NCBI GenBank assembly: GCA_024734495.1 | Contig: JALMQS010000187.1 | Location: forward strand, 18,042,455 to 18,106,454 | Source of the DNA: Forficula auricularia | Taxonomy: Eukaryota > Arthropoda > Insecta > Dermaptera > Forficulidae | Direction: 5' to 3' | DNA length: 64,000 nt | Shown here: positions 23,986 through 36,639 of the stretch, piece after piece | How the letters are laid out: every line of letters begins with the position of its first letter | How positions within the stretch are numbered: position 1 is the first letter of the stretch | The notes under the pieces: model-generated | Told to the model about the DNA's origin: nothing | The model's database searches: none | Seen by the model: only the letters and a program-made list of their open reading frames with translations | Program-made: the position numbers and the translations under genes

Positions 23986-24780
23986 AAAGTCTGTCCTATC
24001 AACAATGATATTGAGAAGTTTTTGAAGTACAAATCTCTTGGTGTCTTCCAAAACGAACATATGAATTTCTTTTCATGTAGCGACAAAATATGAAAATTAT
24101 TTGTTCGTGTACAGGATTGTTCTGCAACATTCGTGAGCATTTTTTACTGTTTGTTGAGTGAGACTGTGAATGGGTGACCGCCTGATACATTGTGTGCTGT
24201 TAGCATATTTACAAGCCCCCTTGTATTCGCATTCCACTAGAATTGATCGGGAAAGCGACCCTCTTCCTTAATAGAAACGCAGTGACTATCCCTATGAGGG
24301 CGAAGGACATTGTTAGTACAATCAGGGGCTGGGTAAAATATATGTCTTATTATTTATTATTCGGGGTCGTTTCGCGTTCTTCTGCTACTTGGTCAATATT
24401 TCAACAGAATACCTTAAATCTTCAAGACTTCTCCATCCTGGGACGAGTAGGATCGTTATATATATCGTATATACATTTTTAAGTAATTTTTAATGATCTA
24501 TATTCATAGAGTAAACATCTCTTATCACGTTTTTAAAAAGATAATTTCATTGATTTGCTAAAAACCATCGAGACATGGATAATCCCTACATAAACATTTT
24601 AAAATTTGTCCAGTACTAATAATAATAGACTTCTCCCTAGTTTCCATCTAGATACTCTTTTACCCTCAGAAAGAGCAAACTTCAAACATAACTAAGTTAA
24701 TATGTTAGTAGTGACACTCGAAGTAAATCCATTGATTATAATACTTTAGTGATGAGTTGTCTCTAGCATCTAGCTCCATC
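23986..24780. other. No recognisable gene
   Basis: 24180-24350 is slightly GC-richer (GATCGGGAAAGCGACCC), but I find no splice-bounded coding frame. Confidence 0.4.
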
Positions 24781-24793
24781 GATTACTTGATTA

Positions 24794-24829
24794 CTTGAGG
24801 ACGGCTTAAGAATTAGAAGCCGAAACGTT
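24794..24829 (+). ncRNA. Isolated hammerhead-like motif
   Basis: CTTGAGGA-C, then a GGCTT/AAGCC hairpin, then GAAACG. This is a variant of the CTGANGA-stem-GAAAC core that recurs in this window. No inverted partner is seen nearby. It is a structural resemblance only; catalysis is not shown. Confidence 0.35.
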
Positions 24830-24989
24830 GTGGAAAGCACAATGTAATTTTAAATTAATTTTCTCATTTCTTGTTTAAAACTCTTAGATCAATTTTTAAT
24901 TTGATTTATATGTTTAGTTGGATATAACAATAATTTTATTTTATAGCAATTTCAATCAACTTATCTTAAACAATTGCCAATAAAAAATA

Positions 24990-25115
24990 AATAAAAAATA
25001 TTGCATCCTGTGGTCCTTGACTAGAAATCGAGCCCGTTTTCCCATTTAAACCCACGGCTGTCCTGCCTATATATCTTACAGACATAGGCCACGCTTCAAC
25101 CTCCGTAGTACTTTT
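24990..25115 (-). repeat. Possible tRNA-derived SINE fragment
   Basis: On the minus strand GGCTCGATTTC (near 25025-25035) resembles a B-box and lies downstream of GTGGCCTATGTCTG, a possible A-box. The segment ends in an A/T-rich tail at the left. It has no identifiable family relative in this window. Confidence 0.35.
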
Positions 25116-25280
25116 TCTATTTACTTTATTTTTCAATACAATTGAATGCAAGAAGGGACGCAGTGAGAAGATGCAGACAGCTCCAATTGGTGAAAATCAT
25201 AGGCACTAGTAAACGGAAACGTCTGGTAACTCGTTTCCCAATTCCTATACCAAGTTAATAAATCCTTTATATATTATATT

Positions 25281-25563
25281 ATAACATCACAATTAATCAT
25301 TCTCTTCCTCAATCTTGCATAATTAAAAAAATTTGAAATTATTTTAATTAGATTACATGAGGTGTTAATTTTGTAAATGGTGTGGAGAAGAGAGTTTACT
25401 TTGTTTTAATAACTGAAGATGGGTTCAACTAAACCCGAAACTTGTCTTAGACAATAAAAATTTTTTTGGAAAAAGTGAAAAAAATTTTCGTTTTATTTAC
25501 AATTTCAATTTTTTTTCTTAATTATGCAAGATTGAAGAAGAGAATGATTAATTATGATGTTAC
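25281..25563. mobile_element. Foldback element with hammerhead-like motif in the loop
   Basis: TAACATCACAATTAATCATT near 25282 is mirrored by AATGATTAATTATGATGTTA ending near 25562, followed by CTTCCTCAATCTTGCATAATT and its complement. In the loop, 25413-25455 reads CTGAAGA-T, a GGGTT/AACCC hairpin, GAAAC, then a second hairpin TTGTC-TTA-GACAA and TAATAAA-like sequence. The second hairpin sits where hammerhead stem III would be. Confidence 0.6.
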
Positions 25564-26479
25564 AATCAAGAATATTTTAATTTTGGATATTATTTTATAT
25601 GTAATTTTTATTAATTTGTCAATATATCATTTATTTAATTTTAAATACCTAAAATAATCAGTTATCAGCATTGAAAATACAGACTTTTTTTCAGAACGAA
25701 CTTCGTAGTTATCGAAATCCAGATACGAGAGAAAGAGAGAGAAAAAAAACAAGGATTAAAAATATTTTTCTTTATGACTTAGACATTTATCCTAAACTGA
25801 TTTTTAAAGTAAATGAGGAAAAAAATGAGTGAATCCAGCTCGGGAACCATCCTCTTGGGCGTACTGAGCAATATAATTGTTTTGAACTGTATTATTAAAA
25901 CATATGAGAAAAATCTTATAATCTAATCGAAATTCTTATTGATACATTCATTTTTAATTTAATTATAGCGAACTAAATAAAATTCGTATTTCTGATTTGA
26001 CAATATAAAAGCTGGAATTTGAGCAAAGTAAGTTTTTCTCTTGTCGTATCTTCGTCACTCATATGCCAAAACCACAAAAGTAAATTTTCTGATTTTTAAA
26101 TCATAACGAGTTGATTTCGATGGTGTTTCACAGTAAGCAAATGAATAAAATAATTTGAGAGTTAAAACATTTAGTTTTTAAATCTCGATATGTTTCAGGT
26201 GATTAGCACATCATTTTTGACAAACTTTCAATGCCAGAGACACGAATGTCATAGAACAATTAAATGGATTTAAGTAAATACTGTGTGTCATAGAAAATTT
26301 TCAAAAAAATTTACAAAACAAGGTTATGCACATACGTGGTATTGGCTTAACATATTTTCCTACAATTCTACATGATGTAATCCAATTATTGTTAAAAAAT
26401 TATTGATCACTCTAATTGAATCACCAAAGCTAAAGCACATCTAATTTATAAATTAATCTACTATCTATTATGTATAGGG
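25564..26479. other. No recognisable gene
   Basis: AT-rich DNA without a supported feature. Confidence 0.5.
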
Positions 26480-26760
26480 GTTGTTGCTTGTGTGTCGATT
26501 GGGCCTTTCTCATGCTGTTTTTCACACTCATTGTAGATCCCATGGGTTAAACAGGTTCTTCTTCCCAATTAGTTGCAGACTAAAATATAATATCGTAGCT
26601 TTGCTCGGCTTAATGAATATATAAATTGGAAAATGTAAATCCAAGGAGTGGAGCGGCCTTCCTGAGAGGTCACTTTTCCTTTTAAGGCATTCCTCTACGG
26701 GACCTCTACCTTTCTTCCGTAGATGGCCATTCGGGCCCTGGCGATCAGGGCTTTTCATTT
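26480..26760 (-). repeat. GC-richer segment, possible retroelement 3' remnant
   Basis: On the minus strand an open frame begins MKSPDRQGPNGHLRKKGRG and breaks down, followed by AT-rich sequence and then ACCCATGGGATCTACAATGA. Composition and the coding-to-UTR transition suggest a truncated retroelement tail, but I recognise no domain. Confidence 0.25.
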
Positions 26761-27621
26761 TTTACCCATTGTTTATTTTTGAAAATCATTTTTTTTTGGT
26801 CGGCCCCAGTTGCTTTTTCAGCTCTAGTGAATTGATTCGATTCGGAATTCCTCTCCGAATTGATCGGGGCACGTTATATCACTTGATCTGTTCAGATGTG
26901 CCGATTTACAGATGACATTGACATTTTTCGACTAGACCTTAAATTAAGGTTTTTACACGTGAGAGAAGTAAACAAGCTGAATGATAGGTTTTATTCACTT
27001 CTATATATGGGAATGAAATAGTTTAGAAAGGGATTACCAATTTAGTCACCGCTTACTTCTATCGATGTCTGGGATCGTAAAAATCTCTATTTTATAGAGA
27101 TATTTGATATTAATTTTACAAAAATAAATCCAACAATTAATTTTCAAATGGATGTAGTTTGATTTTTTTTTTTTTGATAATTTTATCGCTATCTTAACGA
27201 ATTTAAATGTCAATGTTGACATTCAGAAACCGGTTAACGTTTTCATAAAAATTTCTCGATCGAATGCATTATTTATTTCCTCATTCGAAACAACCGCCAT
27301 AAATTTATCAATTGCTTCTTAAAATTATTGCATATCAAGTTCTGTAATTTGAGAAGAATTCAAAATTTATTACAACTAATTGTTTTTGTCCCTTCTATTT
27401 CAATCTATACTTTTGTTTTTATCTATTACGTAAATGATATTCTGATTTCATTGAGTAGTTTTTCAAAAGAATCGGCTTTTTGAATCATTCTTCTCGAATT
27501 TGGCGAAATATGAAACATTGTTCCTGGGAGGAAAGATGATTGGTTCTTATGTGATAGATTTATGTAAGGAAAATAAATTCAGAACTATTAAATGATTTTT
27601 ATTATAGTGAGGCTCTTAAGA
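26761..27621. other. No recognisable gene
   Basis: AT-rich DNA. No exon or classifiable repeat is visible. Confidence 0.5.
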
Positions 27622-27878
27622 GTAATAGCTAATTTTATATCCTACAGGCTTAGGATTGATTCAAGGTAATGAGAAAAATTTATAAGGCTGATATTAAATT
27701 AAAGGTACCTCACTATAGGGTAATTATTTGAGAGCAGCAGTATACGAATAATAATTAATAAAAAAAAATTGCGACGCGGGTGAGAACTGAGTCCTCAATC
27801 CTAAACTATCTCGAAAACTCAAATTTCTTAAGCTTTTTATATTTATAATTTAGATTTATTATTAATCACTATATATAT

Positions 27879-29520
27879 CAGTGGCGGTTGGTAACTTTTC
27901 AACCAGGGGATGCTGTTTAAAAAAGTACCCTTAATTTTTTGAAATTTTATTTTAATCTTCGTTTCTTTTTTTGCAAATTTCATCGAATACGACATCATTT
28001 TCATTATTTTTCAAATTTAACATTAGATTTGAAAAAATATATTTTGGAACCTTCGCCCCAAACGGATATTGTTTTGTGTGAGTGAGGGTAGGAGTCAGAA
28101 ATTAAATATTGTTACTTAAACTTCACATCCCTGAGATGGAAATCGACCATCTTCGACAATGAATCAGCCTGTCCTATACAAAAATCTTAAATTTCTCCCA
28201 ATTCTATTGATATAAGCAAGTTATGACTTGTCTTTAGCACTCTTAGTTATTTCATATCTTATTTTTTCATTAAATTGAAGGGTTGGTTTTGTCACAAATA
28301 TAATAAAACAATAATTTTAATAACTATTAGAATTATTTAATTGATAACTATACAGTTTCGGTCACCACTGGTCGACCATCCTCAGTAGTTCTAAAAATTG
28401 AAATGAAATGTATTGATTTTATAAGAAAAATGTAATAGGGAGATGTGTATTTTGATATGTCATTAATAAAAAATTAAAAATAAAGAATGAATTTAACTTA
28501 TAATGTGTTTCTAGAATGGATTATTTATAATGGGTTTTTTAATTGTATAATGATTGACGATGCAATGAGATAATTAGAAAAAAATAAAATTGAAAATAAT
28601 ATTTAATATAATCATTAATTCGGAATAGTTTCTAGCTCAGTGATAAACGTTTTTATAAATTGTTGCTATATATATGTATGTGTGTGATTGTAATGAATTG
28701 TGTGATGTGTCTATATTGAAGATTTAAGAATGAATGTTTCATGTGAAATGACAAATTCCGGTTCTTGAACGAGATGTATGTATGATTTCAAATTATTGTA
28801 AAAATAAAAAAATAAAATAAATTTTGTATTATATAATTCTCTATAAAAGAAAAAAATTGTAAATAAATGTTTCATTTCAATTTTTAGAACTACTGAGGAT
28901 GGTCGACCAGTGGTGACCGAAACTGTATAGTTATCAATTAAATAATTCTAATAGTTATTAAAATTATTGTTTTATTATATTTGTGACAAAACCAACCCTT
29001 CAATTTAATGAAAAAATTTAAATCAAGTCACTTAAGTTCTGGAAGAAATTCATATCTTATATATATATTGAAAGTTCTTTGAAATGGATTATTCCAAAGA
29101 TTCTCGAATCATCTTTATTTATTACTTTTTCGTATTATTACTATTTTTATAGTTCCTCAGCGAGAACAATTTTTATTCGACTAAAACTCGCCTGGACTTT
29201 TCTTTGACATGCTTGAATTGGAAGATATGCCTACCAGGCAGGGACTTCAAACCATCTATCTGCACCCTTTTCGGAAAATCATTCATTTTAATTGCCTCTT
29301 GAAATTATGCAACAATTTTATTTCATTTCGAGACCCAATATACTTTTCAAAATAAAAAATGTTTTTTATAGAAATATTTGAAATAACGGATACTAATTTG
29401 AAAATTTAAAGACCCTTTTGAAATTTTGAAGTCGACCTTATTTATTTATGAAAATACTCTAAATATTTGAAATTTTAGTGATGCGCCTCATCCACAGCAT
29501 CCATGGGCCGCACGGCACTG
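27879..29520 (+). mobile_element. CAGTG-family hAT-like element, interrupted copy
   Basis: Left end CAGTGGCGGTTGGT...GGGGATGCTG, right end CAGCATCC...CGCACGGCACTG. The flanks are ATATATAT on both sides (27871-27878 and 29521-29528), compatible with an 8-bp duplication although the sequence is low complexity. Without the nested insertion at 28262-29059 it is about 844 bp, like the copy at 33873-34717. No transposase frame is present. Confidence 0.7.
28262..29059. mobile_element. Inverted-repeat insertion, absent from copy 2
   Basis: Two arms of about 150 bp (28262-28410 and 28866-29016) are almost perfect reverse complements, separated by about 455 bp of AT-rich DNA. TTCATATCTTA is present before (28251-28261) and after (29049-29059) and occurs once in the empty site near 34245, so it looks like an 11-bp target duplication. 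About 32 extra bases lie outside the right arm. Each arm carries CTGAGGA-T, a GGTC/GACC hairpin and GAAAC (28353-28385 minus, 28893-28925 plus). Confidence 0.8.
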
Positions 29521-29528
29521 ATATATAT

Positions 29529-31436
29529 GTATATATGTTTTTATTGACATTTTTTTAATTACTTACTAAATATTAAATGTTTTATTTTAAATATAATTAA
29601 CAACTTTTTAAATATGTGGTAGGTATAAGAATCATGTTTTATTTTTAAACAAATTCAAATCTCTCTATTTATTGCTTAATTGACTTAATACCACAATTAG
29701 CAACATCCCAACAAAACTGTTTTATATCTATTGTAATAAAATATCCGATACGAGAAATGACACTCAACAGACTGATAAATGTTAATGGAATCTGTGTCTC
29801 TTTCATCAGCCGAGTGGCTTGGATTCTTGTGTTCACATTCTAGTCCGAAAAGGGTTCTTGTTTCTTGGAATAATTCAATAATCTTAAAGGAATTTCCTTC
29901 TATCTCCCTTCTAACTTCGTTTTCCAGCAATTTCCATTTGAAAGATAAATCTGAATTTTGTTTTTTCTTGACACTTTGTTTTGATATTTATTCAATTAGA
30001 TGCTAATTTGATTTTTCCAGACGAATTTTAAAAATCATTAATTGAATTTCATATTTCCTTGTTTTGTATCAATTTCTTTATGCATAATTCGAATTTGCAT
30101 TTTTATTATTTAATGAATAAAAAAATAAGGTCTGTTAAAAAGAAACCGAGGCGAATTAATATTCAATGTCAAATTGAAATCGCTTTTTTATTCAAAAAAC
30201 ATAATAATAACGTTCTCCCAATTTTTTTAATGTCAGTTTTTTAGTTTTTGTTTTGTTGTTCTTATTTATTCCCAATAAATGTCTTCGGTTAGGCGCCAAG
30301 GGAACTGAACAAACGTCATCCAGACAAAACGACAATCCTATGCATGGTGGGCAACAGGGGCAGCCAAGATTAGGGGAGAAAATCTATCCTTTATGTAATG
30401 GAATACCTTGCATTGTGTAAATGCATATTTGCATGCAAACGATACGAGACGTACGTCATTTTATTAACACTTCATGCATGGGAGAGCTTAAAAGAGGAAC
30501 TCGAAAGGGAATCGGTTTATCCAGGGGGGACGAGGACGCCACTTTCTCCCCCTCCTGCATTCAATCAAAGCACTTTTCATTTTATTTTAACAGTTATTAT
30601 TTGCACTTTATCATCAGCTCAAGTTCTTTTAATGTTTTTATTAAAAAGAATGAAAATACAGTTATTTGGTAACGTTTTGTCTCTGTTACGACAGAATATA
30701 ATCGTTAAGTATTTAATATGAAGGAATGGTCTTTGATTTAACTTTTATATAGTACTAAAGACAATGAGACGGAAGTGTAAAACTATTAACAATAGAATAT
30801 TCTATTCTTAGGCTCTTAACATCATTATTGTTAGCGCACTTAACAACTCTTTATAGTCATTTTTCTAGCATCAAGAAATATATACCTACAAAATAGATGT
30901 TATCTCTTTAGTAGATACTTTTTCAGAAAATTTATATAAGTATAGCGACAGTTAAGTCTAAAGAATCTATAAATATATTATAAAATTTGTCATGAATATT
31001 GAATACATTAACACATACATCATTAATTCCCAAACTTTTCCGAGATCTTTCAAATAAAATTTTTCCATGGCGCCCTTCCCTAAGAAAAAGTACATATTAT
31101 TATATATCAAAACAAATACAGTATTTGGACTCTCTAAATACTCTTGTATTAGAATCGATAAAAATTTCTTGGAAATTAAGTTTATTTTTTAATGAAAATC
31201 CAAAATTCATATTCGTATATATTTTTTGGAGAGTGTCAAAGTTTTTTTTTAGCTTTTCGGCCTTTCTAGCCATCAGCCAATTTACGATACTATATATTTT
31301 TATATTTTGTCTTCTATCTAGGGATCAGATTTAAGTTGGATGCCGCGAGTCGGATCGAACCCGAGAGGGTGCCAAAGTTAAATTGTTTTGTTTTATGTAT
31401 TTCTAATCATAAGAGAGATAAAAATGAATAATAAAT
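29529..31436. other. No recognised gene in the duplicated block
   Basis: 30290-30560 is richer in GC (GGCGCCAAGGGAACTGAAC; GGGGGACGAGGACGCCACTT in the second copy), but its frames differ between the two copies through indels. Near 31350 the minus strand has GGGTTCGATCC, a B-box-like string without a paired A-box. I call no gene. Confidence 0.4.
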
Positions 31437-32092
31437 ACATTTTTAGCTTCTCACTTTGTTTATTGTATTTTGAAAACAGCTCTACCGATTTTGATGAAAC
31501 CAACTCTATTAACAAGTTTTGAGGATGAGAAAGCGATCTGGCTAGGTCTGCACCTTATCAAAATTCATCCTAATTGACTTTTTCTTAATTAAAGTAATTA
31601 TTTATAGATGAAAATGTCAATAAAAAAGTTTGTTTAAATTTTTTTCAATTATCTTTTATTTATTAATTGGTTTTTTAATTTTAAATCCCACAAAAAGATC
31701 ATTACAAATAATATTATATATTAGAACTTGCCAATTTAATTGATTAAAAAAACTCGATAAATTGTTATTTAATTAAAAAAATTATTATTCCGAATTTATT
31801 TATATACCTATATACTTACACATAATCTGTGGGCCACTAGAAGACCAGAAAAGAGGTGGAGTCAAGTGGTGGGGGATTCGGGGTTGGGGCGAGGGGTGGG
31901 GTTTCGGTGGCGGGGGATGAGGCGGTCCAGGTGGCGTGTACTATATATATTTGTATTTTTTTTAATTTGAAAACGGCTCTCAAATAAAAATCGACCTTTT
32001 TATCAGAATTTAGAATTAAAAACAATATTAATATATAGCTTTTAACTGAAGCAAAAAGTTACCGAGCATCGCTCGTTGGCTCCAGGTACTAA
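31437..32092 (+). mobile_element. Helitron-like element, copy in duplication 1
   Basis: Contains AAAACAGCTCTACCGATTTT...GATGAAACC, a G-rich tract (31865-31930) and a second AAAACGGCTCTC string. The 3' hairpin CGAGC-ATC-GCTCG (32063-32075) is followed by GTTGGCTCCAGGTACTAA. Related to 9655-11598 but without the macrosatellite. The 5' end is not defined. Confidence 0.5.
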
Positions 32093-33112
32093 TTAATTAA
32101 ATAACTAAATGTTTTCATAACGAAATCTTATTTTTAAAAATTCAAAAAATAAATTTTACGAGAAAATTATTAACAAATAAAAGCTTTTAGTTCTATCAGA
32201 TATTTTCCATGATGTAATATCTCAAATGTGAAATTCGAACATAAAAGTGATTAAAAACGTCAAGACGGAATAATCAAATGAATGGCTGTCTCTTTATGAA
32301 TGAATTTAATTCTCATATCTCCTTCTTTTTCTATACTTATATAAAAATATTAAGACATAAATATTTTCTTTTTTTAACTGTCTCCCTCACAATTGTTACA
32401 CGGACACAGAAATAAAATAAACCTGATGAACCAGAGATTTTATCTTAGTATTTTCCTCTCCCAATATAAGCAATTTAAATAATCTTACTAAATATGATTA
32501 TAGCACTTGATATGATCATTTCTTTCTTAACAAACAATTTAGTATTTGAACATTTCGACCAAACAGTTTAACTGTAAGTTATTTATTTGTGATATGTTGA
32601 TATGGCTAAAATCATCAAAATTATCACTATTTATTTTGAGATTTTAGTAAATATCTCAGAATTTACAAATTTTATTTTTTAACCCTATAGGTTCTGTCAA
32701 AGTATTAGGTTAAGTAGATTTTTTATGGATTTTGAGAAAAGCGAATATTTCTTCCATTTTAAAGAAAATGAATTTTGAAAATAATTATACTTATGAATCA
32801 AAATAAGGTTCAAATATTAAGGGATGGCAAAATAAACTTTTATTTTATTTTTATTTAATTTTGAAAATTAATATTTATTTCAATTTTTTTAAACAAATTT
32901 TATAAAATAAAATAATTACAAACCCATACTAACATTATAATAAAATCTCAAGAATTTTTAGCACACTAGTACCTTGGTCAGCAAAAAATTAACAAAAAAG
33001 GAACCTCAGTCCCCCTTAACTTGCTTAAGTAATAAGTGAATGCTCTTTTAGTTATCTTCTTCCCCTATCAACCAGAAGATAATAAAAAACAATAGAAATC
33101 TATTGTAATCAA
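32093..33112. other. No recognisable gene
   Basis: AT-rich DNA duplicated at about 37262-38280. Confidence 0.5.
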
Positions 33113-33164
33113 AATGACTGTTTATATTCAGTCTTTTGTTAAACCTCCTGATGAAGGGTTCATA
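33113..33164 (+). repeat. Hammerhead-like unit cut by the assembly gap
   Basis: TGACTGTTTATATTCAGTC...CTGATGAAGGGTTCATA is identical in order to 38283-38332. The gap begins inside its predicted stem II loop. Confidence 0.8.
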
Positions 33165-33617
33165 NNNNNNNNNNNNNNNNNNNNNNNNNNNNNNNNNNNN
33201 NNNNNNNNNNNNNNNNNNNNNNNNNNNNNNNNNNNNNNNNNNNNNNNNNNNNNNNNNNNNNNNNNNNNNNNNNNNNNNNNNNNNNNNNNNNNNNNNNNNN
33301 NNNNNNNNNNNNNNNNNNNNNNNNNNNNNNNNNNNNNNNNNNNNNNNNNNNNNNNNNNNNNNNNNNNNNNNNNNNNNNNNNNNNNNNNNNNNNNNNNNNN
33401 NNNNNNNNNNNNNNNNNNNNNNNNNNNNNNNNNNNNNNNNNNNNNNNNNNNNNNNNNNNNNNNNNNNNNNNNNNNNNNNNNNNNNNNNNNNNNNNNNNNN
33501 NNNNNNNNNNNNNNNNNNNNNNNNNNNNNNNNNNNNNNNNNNNNNNNNNNNNNNNNNNNNNNNNNNNNNNNNNNNNNNNNNNNNNNNNNNNNNNNNNNNN
33601 NNNNNNNNNNNNNNNNN
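33165..33617. other. Assembly gap (453 N)
   Basis: A run of N. Open frames that appear to span it are artefacts. Confidence 0.99.
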
Positions 33618-33872
33618 GTAATAGCTAATTTTATATCCTACAGGCTTAGGATTGATTCAAGGTAATGAGAAAAATTTATAAGGCTGATATTAAATTAAAG
33701 GTACCTCACTATAGGGTAATTATTTGAGAGCAGCAGTATACGAATAATAATTAATAAAAAAATTGCGACGTGGGTGAGAAACTGAGTCCTCAATCCTAAA
33801 CTATCTCTGAAAACTCAAATTTCAAGCTTTTTATATTTATAATTTAGATTTATTATTAATCACTATATATAT

Positions 33873-34717
33873 CAGTGGCGGTTGGTAACTTTTCAACAAG
33901 GGGATGCTGTTTAAAAAGTACCCTTTTAATTTTTTGAAATTTTATTTTAATTCATGCTTTTTTTTTGCAAATTTCATCGAATATTAATATCATTTTCATT
34001 ATTTTTCAAATTTAACATTAGATTTGAAAAATATATTTTGGAACCTTCGCCCCAAACGGATATTGTTTTGTGTGAGTGAGGGTAGAGCCGAAATTAAATA
34101 TTGTTACTTAAACTTCACATCCCTGGAGATGGAAATCGATCATCTTCGACAATGAATCAGCCTGTCCCATACAAAAATCTTAAATTTCTCCCAATTCTAT
34201 TGCTATAAGCAAGTTATGACTTGTCTTTAGCACTCTTAGTTATTTCATATCTTATATATATATTGAAAGTTCTTTGAAATGGATTATTCCAAAGATTCTC
34301 GAATCATCTTTATTTATTACTTTTTTCGTATTATTACTATTTTTATAGTTCCTCAGCGAGAACAATTTTTATTCGACTAAAGCTCGCCTGGACTTTTCTT
34401 TGACATGCTTGAATTGGAAGATATGCCTACCAGGCAGGGACTTCAAACCATCTATCTGCACCCTTTTCAGAAAATCATTCATTTTAATTGCCTCTTGAAA
34501 TTATGCAACAATTTTATTTCATTTCGATAATTCAATATACTTTTCAAAATAAAAATGTTTTTTATAGAAATATTTGAAATAACGGATAATTAATTTGAAA
34601 ATCTTGAAGACCTCTTGAAATTTTGAAGTCGACCTTATTTATTTATGAAAATACTCTAAATGTTTGAAATTTTAGTGATGCGCCGCATCCACAGCATCCA
34701 TGGACAGCATGGCATTG
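33873..34717 (+). mobile_element. CAGTG-family hAT-like element, uninterrupted copy
   Basis: 845 bp, from CAGTGGCGGTTGGT to GGACAGCATGGCATTG. It is flanked by ATATATAT on both sides (33865-33872, 34718-34725). It has no coding capacity and serves as the empty-site reference for the insertion at 28262. Confidence 0.7.
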
Positions 34718-34725
34718 ATATATAT

Positions 34726-36639
34726 GTATATATATGTTTTTATTGACATTTTTCTAATTAGTTGCTAAATATTAAATGTTTTATTTTAAAAATAATAAAC
34801 AACTTTTTAAATATGTGGTAGGTATAGTATAAGAATCATGTTTTATTTTTAAACAAATTCAAATCTCTCTATTTATTGCTTAATTGACTTAATACCACAA
34901 TTAGCAACATCCCAACAAAACTGTTTTATATCTATTATAATAAAATATCCGATACGAGAAATGACACTCAACAGACTGATAAATGTTAATGGAATCTGAG
35001 TTCCTTTCATCAGCCGAGTGGCTTGGATTCTTGTGTTCACATTCTAGTCCGAAAAGGGTTCTTGTTTCTTGAATAATTCAATAATCTTAAAGGAATTTCC
35101 TTCTATCTCCCTTCTAACTTTCGTTTTCCAGCAATTTCCATTTGAAAGATAAATCTGAATTTTGTTTTTTCTTGACACTTTGTTTTGATATTTATTCAAT
35201 TAGATGCTAATTTGATTTTTCCAGACGAATTTTAAAAAATCATTAATTGAATTTCATATTTCCTTGTTTTGTATCAATTTCTTTATGCATAATTCGAATT
35301 TGCATTTTTATTATTTAATGAATAAAAAAATAAGGTCTGTTAAAAAGAAACCGAGGCGAATTAATATTCAATGTCAAATTGAAATCGCTTTTTATTCAAA
35401 ACATAATAATAACGTTCTCCAATTTTTTTAATGTCAGTTTTTTAGTTTTTGTTTTGTTGTTCTTATTTATTCCCAATAAATGTCTTCGGTTAGGCGCCAA
35501 GGGAACTGAACAAACGTCATCCAGACAAAACGACAACTTATGCATGGTGGGCAACAGGGGCAGCCAAGATTAGGGGAGAAAATTCATCCTTTATAATGGA
35601 ATACCTTGCATTGTGTAAATGCATATTTGCATGCAAACGATACGAGACGCACGTCATTTTATTAACACTTCATGCATGGGAGAGCTAAAAGAGGAACTCG
35701 AAAGGAATCGGTTTATCCAGGGGGACGAGGACGCCACTTTCTCCCCCTCCTGCATTCAATCAAAGCACTTTTCATTTTATTTTAACAGTTATTATTTGCA
35801 CTTTATCATCAGCTCAAGTTCTTTTAATGTTTTTATTAAAAAGAATGAAAATACAGTTATTTGGTAACGTTTTGTCTCTGTTACGACAGAATATAATCGT
35901 TAAGTATTTAATATGAAGGAATGGTCTTTGATTTAACTTTTATATAGTACTAAAGACAATGAGACGGAAGTGTAAAACTATTAACAATAGAATATCCTAT
36001 TCTTAGGCTCTTAACATCATTATTGTTAGCGCACTTAACAACTCTTTATAGTCATTTTTCTAGCATCAAGAAATATATACCTACAAAATAGATGTTATCT
36101 CTTTTAGTAGATACTTTTTCAGAAAATTTATATAAGTATAGCGACAGTTAAGTCTAAAGAATCTATAAATATATTATAAAATTTGTCATGAATATTGAAT
36201 ACATTAACACATACATCATTAATTCCCAAACTTTTCCGAGATCTTCAAAATGTAAATTTTTCCATGGCGCCCTTCCCTAAGAAAAAGTACATATTATTAT
36301 ATATCAAAACAAATACAGTATTTGGACTCTCTAAATACTGTATTAGAATCGATAAAAATTTTTGGAAATTAAGTTTATTTTTAATGAAAATCCAAAAATT
36401 CATATTCGTATATATTTTTTGGAGAGTGTCAAAGTTTTTTTTAGCTTTTCGGCCTTTCTAGCCATCAGCCAATTTACGATACTATATATTTTTATATTTT
36501 GTCTTCTATCTAGGGATCAGATTTAAGCTGGATGCCGCGAGTCGGATCGAACCTGAGAGGGTGCCAAAGTTAAATTGTTTTGTTTTATGTATTTCTAATC
36601 ATAAGAGAGATAAAATGAATAAATACATTTTTAGCTTCT
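34726..36639. other. No recognised gene (second copy of 29529-31436)
   Basis: Duplicate of the earlier interval. The short frames at 35379-35573, 35619-35867 and 36195-36461 shift relative to the first copy because of indels, which argues against coding. Confidence 0.5.

Larger units (their letters stand above)
27622..33164. repeat. Large direct duplication, copy 1
   Basis: Collinear with 33618-38332 over its whole length at high identity, differing mainly by 1-3 base indels in homopolymers and a ~0.8-kb insertion (28262-29059) found only here. It begins GTAATAGCTAATTTTATATC and is cut by the assembly gap at GAAGGGTTCATA. It may be a recent tandem duplication or two alleles placed in tandem by the assembler. 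Confidence 0.9.

Noticed and set aside
30398..31334. Open frames in the duplicated block
   Set aside because: Frames differ between the two copies because of indels and carry no domain, so coding is not supported.
31340..31375. B-box-like GGGTTCGATCC on the minus strand
   Set aside because: No A-box at proper spacing and no tRNA fold; present in both duplicated copies as ordinary sequence.
33114..33665. Long open frame across 33.1-33.7 kb
   Set aside because: It is made of the N gap; only a few real codons exist on either side.
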